NCBI GenBank assembly: GCA_900320855.1
Contig: ONTV01000019.1
Coordinates: 1-37,967 of the forward strand
Length of the DNA stretch: 37,967 nucleotides
Direction of reading: 5' to 3'
From: an uncultured Lentisphaerota bacterium
GTDB taxonomy: Bacteria; Verrucomicrobiota; Kiritimatiellia; RFP12; UBA1067
A program made the translations under genes and the position numbers. Shown here piece by piece: positions 12,501-19,900 of this stretch (positions within the stretch are counted from its first letter, which is position 1; every line of letters starts with the position of its first letter). The notes under the pieces are model-generated. The model ran no database searches and was not told the origin of the DNA. It was given only the letters and a program-made list of their open reading frames with translations.

Positions 12501-12957
12501 GCAGTCGGGCCACATCGCCGCCATCGGCTTCGGACTCTACTGCCAGCTTCTCCAGCGCACGATCGCGCAGCTGAAGGGCGAGAAGGTGAAGGCGATCGTC
12601 GACGTGAAGCTCAACCTCGACTTCGCGAATCCGCGCCTGCCCTACGACTACATCGAGGAGGACGTGCAGCGGCTCTCGTTCCTCAAGCGCTTCGCCGAGG
12701 CGCAGGACGTGCGCGTCGTGCGCGCGCTCGCCGCCGAGATGAAAGACCGCTTCGGACCGCTGCCGCCCGAGGCCGAGGAGTATGTCCGCATCGCGCGCCT
12801 TCGCGTCCTCTGCGCCAACGCGGGCTACGAGCACATCGACGTCAAGGGCACGCGCGCCGTCTTCTACAAGGCAGGCGGACGGGAGATCGCCAAGGTCATC
12901 GACCTCAAGGGCCAGAGCCCCGCGCGCAAGCTCGCGGAACTCCTCGCCGCCGTCTGA
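9586..12957 (+). CDS. mfd: Transcription-repair coupling factor Mfd with repeat-encoded insertions
   Basis: ATP-dependent translocase that removes RNA polymerase stalled at DNA lesions and recruits UvrA; 1,123 residues. Seen: UvrB-like N-terminal module (SLTGSADAFLAL, GDFSVRGGIVDVWSPGDEFP), RNA-polymerase-interaction domain (PGEYVVHVDYGVGRYIG, near 490-505), RecG-like motor with Walker A GDAGYGKTEVAMR near residue 639, IIIDEEQRFGVRHKE, LSATPIPRTLYLSM, ATTIIESGIDIPRANT and QLRGRVGR, and a C-terminal TRCF domain. The motor is intact. The N-terminal third is odd: four GGAGMAA heptamer tracts and one GGACAGA tract are translated as low-complexity peptides (SKEKGARSK, RKEKGARAK, SKEQGESAN, RSKEQGARA, GQRTEDSRQ) lying between conserved blocks. 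Loss or gain of one heptamer would shift the frame. Confidence 0.95.
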   Translation: MNPLDLFASLFTPPEFSGSKEKGARSKCGGQRLDSASPHTTTASRSLSIPSLTGSADAFLALSLAGPNRLVLALTPGLPEADRLADDLRLLLQLEAEAGVEEGAGRKEKGARAKSSSSARILEFPPLFDNDKGALGQRFKTLAALKAWGLSPYPCVVVAAFPALSTPVPPGPVPSIWVREKGVMSKEQGESANGSSFVALKLTELAEKLAEIGYTRTPQVEQEGDFSVRGGIVDVWSPGDEFPVRAEFFGDDLESLRTFNPATQLSIARVHEAEFLPIRGEEGGVGGGGGEGDGLRSKEQGARAAGATLIDFLPPGAVILALEHNEYALGPLLKRTAEGRDETGTGQETGEGQRTEDSRQRPLAENQHSTIRPFDYSIIFSGDPPPAGVATYNFATAPLPGFAELGADEAHHPELFDAARKRLDQHLAAAERRGATIVRLDDLSGGFEIGNLVVVTKADRVFTKRKAHVHTNAAVNAGPRLNDFDDLEPGEYVVHVDYGVGRYIGSSEIVVAGKRSEVFTIEYADGAKLHVPAAHAHLLSRYVGVKGEAVHLHRLDGKRWEKDKKDAQKAVSDLAAALLETQAKRETAPGFAYDVHCDGRDAFDAAFPYEETDDQAAAIAAVDADLAAHKPMDRLICGDAGYGKTEVAMRAAFVAAMNGKQVAVLAPTTVLAEQHFETFTSRFDGTPIRIESVSRFQTSGTHKGTFQRLATGACDIVIGTHAILSARICFHDLGLIIIDEEQRFGVRHKEFLKNLRATADILTLSATPIPRTLYLSMTGARDLSLLRTPPRARVAVETRIVRDADETVRAAIEAEIGRGGQVYFLHNRVQTIGKVERRLKALCPQARLVVAHGQMDTTALAKKMRDFERGAYDILLATTIIESGIDIPRANTILIDRADTFGMADLYQLRGRVGRAARQGYAYFLLPPSGDIDADARERLTALKRHGGLGSGFNLAVRDLELRGAGNLLGSQQSGHIAAIGFGLYCQLLQRTIAQLKGEKVKAIVDVKLNLDFANPRLPYDYIEEDVQRLSFLKRFAEAQDVRVVRALAAEMKDRFGPLPPEAEEYVRIARLRVLCANAGYEHIDVKGTRAVFYKAGGREIAKVIDLKGQSPARKLAELLAAV
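9638..9671 (+). repeat. GGAGMAA heptamer tract a, inside mfd
   Basis: GGAGCAA, GGAGAAA, GGAGCAA, GGAGTAA, then GTGTGG: four consecutive 7-base units. Translated in frame as SKEKGARSKC near the N-terminus of Mfd. A short inverted repeat follows (TGTGGTG near 9667, CACCACA near 9706). Confidence 0.85.
9892..9924 (+). repeat. GGAGMAA heptamer tract b, inside mfd
   Basis: GGAGCAG, GGAGAAA, GGAGAAA, GGAGCAC, then GTGCG. Same reading frame as tract a (RKEKGARAK). A perfect 8-bp hairpin, GCTTCAGC-TTGAG-GCTGAAGC at 9858-9878, lies just upstream. Confidence 0.85.
10122..10161 (+). repeat. GGAGMAA heptamer tract c, inside mfd
   Basis: GGAGAAA, GGTGTAA, TGAGCAA, GGAGCAA, GGAGAAA, then GTGCG: five units, two of them diverged. 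Translated as EKGVMSKEQGESAN. Confidence 0.85.
10472..10497 (+). repeat. GGAGMAA heptamer tract d, inside mfd
   Basis: GGAGCAA, GGAGCAA, GGAGCAC, then GTGCG. It is preceded at about 10421-10465 by a GGTGGA-rich hexamer run encoding a poly-Gly/Glu stretch. Translated as RSKEQGARA. Confidence 0.85.
10639..10720 (+). repeat. GGACAGA heptamers plus CATTCGAC repeats, inside mfd
   Basis: GGACAGA, GGACAGA, GGACAGC at 10639-10659, then about 27 bases later CATTCGACCATTCGACCATT and two ATTCGATT copies (10687-10720). The same two unit types occur next to each other in lacZ (3764-3820), but with the CATTCG block on the other side. Confidence 0.8.
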
Positions 12958-12960
12958 CGT

Positions 12961-13046
12961 TGGAGCCGAGGGTCGGATTCGAACCGACGCGTCCTTGCGG
13001 ATCCTGATTACAAATCAGGCGCAGTCAACCACTGTGCCACCCCGGC
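12961..13046 (-). tRNA. tRNA-Thr(UGU) with long variable arm
   Basis: Read on the minus strand from 13046: acceptor GCCGGGG pairs with CCTCGGC, discriminator U, CCA encoded (12961-12963). The D-arm has a 3-bp stem (GCA/TGC) and loop CAGTGGTTGAC. The anticodon stem CCTGA/TCAGG encloses TTTGTAA, giving anticodon UGU (Thr). The T-arm is GTCGG-TTCGAAT-CCGAC. Between the anticodon and T stems are 14 bases, ATCCGCAAGGACGC, which can fold as UCC-GCAA-GGA, a class II-type variable arm, so the tRNA is 86 nt with CCA instead of ~76. G1-C72, C2-G71, G35 and U36 fit threonine identity. It ends three bases from the mfd stop on the opposite strand. Confidence 0.88.
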
Positions 13047-13064
13047 AGGGCGTGTGAGATGCAT

Positions 13065-13070
13065 AGTATA
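13065..13070 (-). promoter_or_regulatory. -10 box (TATACT) of the tRNA gene
   Basis: Minus strand TTTTATGGTATACTATGC; TATACT ends 18 bases before the tRNA 5' end at 13046, so the primary transcript would carry a leader of roughly 12 bases for RNase P to remove. Confidence 0.6.
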
Positions 13071-13139
13071 CCATAAAATCATCGGGTGCGGGCGAATGCG
13101 CGGGCGGACGTGCCGAGGCGCAGTCCCCCCGACCCCGCG

Positions 13140-13922
13140 TCATGTCGCGGACGGCGGGAACGAGATGCGGTCGAGGAGGAAGGAGAGGACCATGTCATCG
13201 CCCATGTTGGCGCGATCGCTCTGGCGATAGGCGTCCTCGACCGCCTCGACGTTGCGGAACGCCAGGTGGCGCGGCAGCTTCCCCGCGACCATCATCTGCC
13301 GCGCAAAGCTCATGAGCGTACGGTAGAACGCCTTGCGGACGAGCGGGACGTCCGCGTCGTCGGCCTCCTCCTTCAGCTCCTTCAGGACGGCCGCGAGCGC
13401 CACCGCGTCCTTCGCGGCAAAGGCCGTCGCGACCCGCTCATAGGCTTCGCCCGCCAGAAGGCCGGGCGGCAACGGCAGGTCGATGCGCTGCGACCGCGAG
13501 ACGATCGTCGGCAGGATGCCGTCCGGCTGATCCGTGAGCAGAAGGTACAGCGTCTGCGGCGTCGGCTCCTCCAGGGACTTCAGGAAGGCGTTCGCCGATT
13601 CGGGGCGAAGCCGGTCCGCGCCCAGGATGACGCCGACCTTCCAGCCGCCCGAGAACGCCGCCAGGGACATCGGCCCGACGATCTTTCCGCGCATCGCCTC
13701 GACGGAGATGATGCGCGCCTTGCCTTCCGGCTCTAGGCAGGCGATGTCGGGGTGCGAGCCGTTCTCGACCTGCGCCGTCTCGTTCGGGAAGAGCTTGAGG
13801 AGAATGCGGCGGACAAGCTCCGCGCCGTTCCCGCGCACGTCGCCGACAATGAGATAGCCATGCGCCGCATGTCCCGTGTCAATGGCACGGGAGATCAGCG
13901 AAAACGCTTCCGAGACTTCCAT
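13140..13922 (-). CDS. holB: DNA polymerase III delta-prime-like clamp-loader subunit
   Basis: Clamp-loader AAA+ subunit that helps open and load the sliding clamp; 260 residues, shorter than E. coli delta-prime (334). Seen: the N-terminal AHGYLIVGDVRGNGAELV segment, which corresponds to the P-loop region but lacks the GKT residues, as expected for delta-prime; AFLKSLEEPTPQTLYLLLT and the sensor/arginine-finger motif IVSRSQRIDLPL. There is no zinc-binding Cys cluster. The start at 13922 lies 18 bases after the stop of the giant gene and AAAGGGA precedes it, so it may be read from the same transcript although the functions are unrelated. Confidence 0.82.
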   Translation of the reverse strand: MEVSEAFSLISRAIDTGHAAHGYLIVGDVRGNGAELVRRILLKLFPNETAQVENGSHPDIACLEPEGKARIISVEAMRGKIVGPMSLAAFSGGWKVGVILGADRLRPESANAFLKSLEEPTPQTLYLLLTDQPDGILPTIVSRSQRIDLPLPPGLLAGEAYERVATAFAAKDAVALAAVLKELKEEADDADVPLVRKAFYRTLMSFARQMMVAGKLPRHLAFRNVEAVEDAYRQSDRANMGDDMVLSFLLDRISFPPSAT

Positions 13923-13940
13923 TTGAACAATTCCCTTTCG

Positions 13941-16900
13941 TCAGTTCCCGGCGTGCGAATAGGTCTTGAGGCCCAGCTCGATGTCCGTGACAGGCGAGAC
14001 GTCGATCTGTCCGTCGTGGTCGGTGTCGGCGCCGTGGATGAAGATGTCGAGCGCCGTCTGGCGGTTCTCCGCCGAACCGCCGAGCATCTGCCCCGCCGGG
14101 ATGATGAGGACCCACCGCGTGTTCCACGCCGAGCGCCCGATCAGCCGCGTGTTCGCGCGGTCGGCGTCGTCCGCCGAGCCTGTCATCGCCCGGAACGACG
14201 GGAAGCGGCGGATCCGCGCGCCCGGCTCGCCAACGCCCGCAAAACCGCAGGCAAGCGCCGAGAAGTCCACGGAATCGAGGGCCGTCGAGCCAATCGCATA
14301 CGGCACGGGTATCACCTGATCGACGACGGGACGGTCAAGGACGAGCCCCGTCAAGTCGCCCGGCACGCGCATCCGGTCTGTCCCGACCGGCACGAGGTAG
14401 ACGACCGGCGTCGCCGCGAGCGCGGCGGGCGCGCCCGTGACAAGCGGCGCATTGTAGCCGACGAACCGCACGCCCGCCGAGCGGATCTTCGTCGCGAAGT
14501 AGGAGGAGTCGAGCGCCGTATCGCCTGCCGTCAGGTCGCGTCCGAAGAGGTTCTTGCCGAAGTCGATCGTCGTCTCGAACGGGATGACGAGCGCGGGCTC
14601 GCGCACAGCCAGGCCGCCTGTCGCCGCGAGCGGCTGGCAGTAGCGGACGTATTCGGAGACGTCCCGCAAGTCGTCCACCAGATGCTTCTCCAGTTCCTTC
14701 TGCCAGTCCGCAAGCCCCGCATCGGAACGGTCGATGCGGAAGAGGCCGTGGCGGAGCGAGAACCAGGTCGCGTTCGACTCCGGGTTGTTGATGCCGAGGC
14801 GCGGCTTCAGGACCTGGTAGTTCGTCTGCATCCGCGCCAGGATGTCGGCAAGGCCCGCGTCGCCGTAGCCGACGCCTGTCTGCGGCTTGCCGTCCGACCC
14901 GAACGTGCCGAGCGCCCGCGCACCGACGATCTCGGCCTTGAAGGCGTCGCCCGCCTCCGCGTCGGACGAAAGCTGGGCCGTCTCGTAGTCGTAGGCCTGC
15001 GCCGCGAGGAAGGTCTGCCGCTGGGCGAAGTCGAACGCCGTCGCATAGCGCGACAGCGCGGCGTCCTCGACGCGGCGGAAGAGCATGTCGTTGTAGCGGA
15101 GTTTCACGATGCGGTTCACGCGCTTCGCCCGTTCGGCTTCGCGCGCCGACTGCAGCCGGTCGCCCTCCGCGACGAGCGTGTCGAACGCCGCGACGAGCGA
15201 ATTCATCTTCGCCACAGCCGTCTGGAGACCGATCGCCGCCGAGCGGACTTCCATGACGGCATCGTAAAGTCCGTCCCACGCCGCGTTCTGCGCGTCGTTC
15301 CAGCTCGCATCGTCAATCGTCCCTTCGCGCGCATTCGACATTTCGTCAAGCACCGCATCTGTTGCCAGTTTGACGCTCTCAAGGGCCAAAATGGCACCGC
15401 CGACGGTGTTGCTGACGGCCAGATTGGCGTTGCCGAGCGACACGGAGATCGCGTACTGCGGCGAGAAGATGCAGGTGAGCCCCGCGCCGATGATGCTCGG
15501 CGTCGAGTTCATGGCCGTCTTGTAGGCCGTGTCGGAGACTTCCTTAACCAGGTTCAGCGCATTGATCGTATTCTGCATGATCAGGTCTTTTGCGATGTTC
15601 ACCCCCGTCAGCGCGCGCAGGGTGACAGACATGCCGTAGACGGCCTCGTATTTGGAAAGCGTCGTATCCACCGTCTCGTAGGAGAGCTTCAGAAGCTCCG
15701 TCGCCCGCGTGTACGCGCCGGCTGCGTTCTTCGCGTCCACGTAGGCGAGCAAGTAGTCCGAATAGGCCTGCTGGAGCCGCCCCGATGTCGTGCGCGATCC
15801 CGATACGCTGCTCGGCTTGACGATGAGTCCGTTCGCCGAAACGCAGTAGACGAGGTCTTTCGTCGACCGGTTGCCGTTCCCCTGCGCGTAGTCTGCCATC
15901 GACTCGTAGGACCACTTCTTCTTGGTGTTTGTGTCATCGTAGGAGACGACATATTTCGCCGTGATGTCATCGACGCTCGTGAGGCCGTAGCCGGAAAGGT
16001 CCATGTACATGTAATGGTAGAGGTCGGGGCCCGTGTAGCCCTGCTCGTACATCTTGCCCGGCCCGATGTCGCCTGAATAGGGCGTGCCGTAGATGGCGAT
16101 GAGCTGCGACTCGTAGTCGGCCTCGCTCGTCTCGGCCAGTTCCTCCTCGTCGGACGTCGCGTTCTGGATCTGCCGCCGGTAGTTCGCCGCCGTCTGGGCG
16201 CGGTCGAGAAGCTTCGCGGCGTTGCCGAGCGCCGTCTCGGCGCGCGCGGCAATCTGCTCGAAGTGGGTGGACGTCCCTTCCGCCACACCGGCGGACGAGA
16301 TGTCGAACGGCGTCGCCGCGTCGGAGAGTCCCAGTGGATTGAGACCCGCGTCCAAGTGGTCCAGCGTCCGCTGAATCGCCTCGACGGACGTCGGGATCGC
16401 CGCAAGGTCGGTGACGGTCGTTCGGTCGATGCGCAAGAGCCCATCGTCCGAGAACGCGATCGAAAGGCCCGACTCGGCAACCCTCGCCCACTGCGGGCTC
16501 TCGACTTCCCACGGGCAGTCGCCGCCCGGCGTCTCGTCCGCCAGCGTCGCGTCCGTCGTGCGCCACGTCGTGCCGCGCGTGTAGAATGCCAGCGTCGGCT
16601 CGCGCGGGTTCACGTAGGCGCGCGCGGCGTGGAGTTCCGCGTCCGACCTGGACACGCTCCAGCCACGGATTTCGCCAATGGTCCCCGTGAATCCGCCGCC
16701 GAAGAGCACCATCGGGCGCGTCACGCCGATCTGATGCCCAAGATCCAGTCGCGCACGCGATGCGCCGTGCGTGTCGAGGACGCGAAGCGTCGTCGCGCCG
16801 GACACCGTGCGGTCAAGCGCGACAAGCGCGCCGTCCGGCAACGAGATCGTCTGGCCTTCGATGATCGGCACGACATCGTAGCGAACGCCGTAATCGACCT

Positions 16901-19900
16901 TCTCGACGTTCGGCGTCGTCACGATCTCGCCCGTCGTTGCGTTCGTCTCGACGACCGTGACATAGTTGGTCTCCGGCATGACGTAGTACGTGATGTTCTG
17001 GGCCGTGACCGTCGCCTGTCCGTCGCCCGTCGCAAACAACTGCAGAAAGCCGACGGTCGCGTCCGTGTCATCCGTCGCAGGCCGCCCGACGGAGAGCGCG
17101 TCCTCGTCCGGCACACCGGCCAGCGTCAGCACCACGCCCTTTCCGATGTTCGCCAGGTTCGTCGGCGCGGCGACCTGGAACTCGAACGTCCAGCCGTGCG
17201 CGAGGTCGGCGGATGCGGCCAGCGGCAGGTTCGTGTTGGAGAGATACGTCTCCGGCCCAAAGACGAGCCGGCTGCAGGCATCAGCTGTCTCCGCCTCGGG
17301 CAGGATGGCATTCGCGACCATCCAGTTCGCGACGGCGCCGATTGCGCCGCGCGTCGCCCATTCGCCGTAGCCGAAGTTGCGCGCCGTGTCGTCGTCGAGG
17401 AAGCCCGCGCCATTCGCGCCGCCGTTGTCGCGCCAAGCCTTGCGGGCCGTGCGGTCGGCGACGGCCGCCGCCGTGACGGCGAGCTTGTTCGCGATCTCGG
17501 CGAAGCGCGCCTCGTCGTAGTAGTCGACGTCGACGACCGCGTCCGCGACGAGCATCTGCGACTGCGAGACAGGCCACGTGAAGTTCGGGTTGCGCAGGAG
17601 GCGGTAGTAGGCCGTGAGGGCGCTCAGGTAATGGCCCCAGGCGTCGCCATGGCCCTGCGGATACTGGAGGGCTGCGTCGTTCTCGTCGATCGTCGCGTCG
17701 CCGTTCGACGAGTTGACGTTGTAGTTCACCGCATAGGCGACTTCGCCCGCCGTGATGCCGCGCGTGAAGTTCCAGACGAGGCGGTTGTAGAACGGCGCCG
17801 TCTGGACGGACGGGTTGTTCGCGCCCGTGCGGCCCCGGAGGAGCGCAAGCTCCTCGTCGAGGAGCGTCGGCACCTGGTTGTCGAAGCAGAAGAGTCCCGG
17901 CGATGCCGCGCCGTAGTCTATCTGCATCATTCCGGGCGCGGCCTCGCCCCACGTCGTGCCGAACCCGATCGTCGGATTGAGCGCGTCCGCATAGGCGTCG
18001 TTTCCGAGCAGCGTGTAGAGGTCGGCGAGGCGCTCCACCGCGAGCAGGAGCTGCTTGTTCACCTCCGCGTCGTTCACGCCCTGCGCCGCGCCGGAGGCGA
18101 TGGACATCGACTCCGCCTTGTTGAGGAGCGTCTGGTAGAGCTGGATGAGCCCGACGGACGTGAGGTTGTCCTGGTTGAGCGCGACGTCGCCCATGTACGG
18201 TCCGCCGGCGGCCTGGATCATTGACGAGGCCGTCTCGGCGCGGTTCTCGTAGAGGTCGGTCATGCGCTGGGTGAACGGCGTGACGTTGTTGACGACGCGC
18301 TGGATCCACCCCTCGGCGAGCGTCGGCCCGCACCAGTCGCTCCAGGTGTCGCCCATCGTCTCCTTCGCCGCGCCGCCGACGGCCCGGTAGCGCATCACGT
18401 AAAAGGTGTTGACGAGGTTCGCGAGCGTGTCGCCCTGCTCGCCGAGCGTGAAGCGCGTCAGGCCCAGCATCTCGCCCGGATCGGAGAAGACGCGCGCGTA
18501 GGCGTTCGTGTAGTCCGTCGGCATCGCGCCGGACGCCGTCGGCGTCGCCTTCTTCCACTCGAACTCGTAGTCGTCGGCCTCGCCGGCGAACGATTCGGTG
18601 TAGAGGATCGCGAGCTTCTGCGAGAGGAGGTTCAGCGGATCTTCGCGCGCGATGACGCGCCCGGCGTAGTAGCGGTTCGTGACGGCGAAGACGTGCATCG
18701 AGATTGCGTCCCCGTCCTGTACGCCGAGCTGGCCAACGCCAGTACCGACGGGCGCGTCGTTCTCGATGATCGTGACGTAGCCCGCCTTGCCCATCGCCGT
18801 GAGCGCGTAGTGGTCGCGCGGAATGTAGGCGACCTCTGGGTCGAGCGGATCCGTCACCGTCGTCGGCGCGACGGGCGCGGACAGGCCGAGGCCGTCGATC
18901 AGCGCCGCCCACGCCGCGCGCTTCGCGGCAGACAGGTCGGCCGGCGGCAGGTTCTTCAGCGCATCGATCTCGGCCTGGTTGGCAACGTTCGGCCAGAGAA
19001 TCGAACCGCCCGCGTTCGTCTCCTGCTTGCCGATGAGCGTGACGCAGTTCCTGACCGCCTTGCTGACGTCCACGTAGAAGCGGTCGCCGATGGACGGCGG
19101 CAAGTCCTTGAACGTGTACTTGCCCGCACGGAGCGTGACGTTCCCCGCATCCACCGTGAAGCCGAAGTCGGCCAGCAGCTCCGCCGCCGTCTTGTAGCCG
19201 TCCGCGCCGGACTCGCGCGCGACGGTCGGGTCCCAGAGCCGCACCGTGTCCGTCTCGCCCTGCGGCCAGACGACGGCCATCGACTTCGCGTTCCAGACTT
19301 CTGGCAGCCCGTTCGCGGCCGTCGTCAGCGTCTGGCCGATGCGCATCGTCGGCACGCCGGACGGCCACGCGACGCGCCAGGTCCAGACGGCCGGCTGGTT
19401 TTCGAGCAGATGTGCGCTCGGTTCCTGACCGAGTTCCGACAGCCAGGGGATCTCGGCATTGACGGCCGGGGTCGTCGCGAGACTCGGATAGTCGAAACCG
19501 GCCTGGTTGCGGTAGTACATCCGAATCGGAATCGTGCCCGCCGCACGCGCCCAGACCTGTCCCTTGCGGTCGCGGAACGCGCTCGCGTAGGGCTGGCTGG
19601 GCACGGAATCCCAGGAAACGGCCGGACACCACGGCGTGTCGAAAAGATCGATCGGGTGCGGACCCGGCAGCATGTGCCCGGCCTCCACGTCTGCCGCGAG
19701 GGCCATGTAGACCTCGTTCGTGAGGAGAACCGAGAACGCGCGCATCGCCGCATGTCCATTCGCCACGTACTCGGCGAGGACAAACGGCTTCGAGGTCGCG
19801 GCCGTATTGAGGTCGCAGCGGAGCGCCCAGGCGTAGTAGCCGCCCGCGCCGGAGGCGATGAAGGCATGTTCCTCGTTCGGGTTGTAGCCCGGCTTGGACA

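Noticed and set aside
10468-12834. 788-residue minus-strand frame opposite mfd
   Set aside because: It mirrors the conserved Mfd motor codons, has no domain and no promoter or Shine-Dalgarno site.
12961-13046. Calling the tRNA as Ser or Tyr because of the long variable arm
   Set aside because: The seven-base anticodon loop TTTGTAA puts UGU at 34-36, and U73 and the first two acceptor pairs fit Thr better than Ser.
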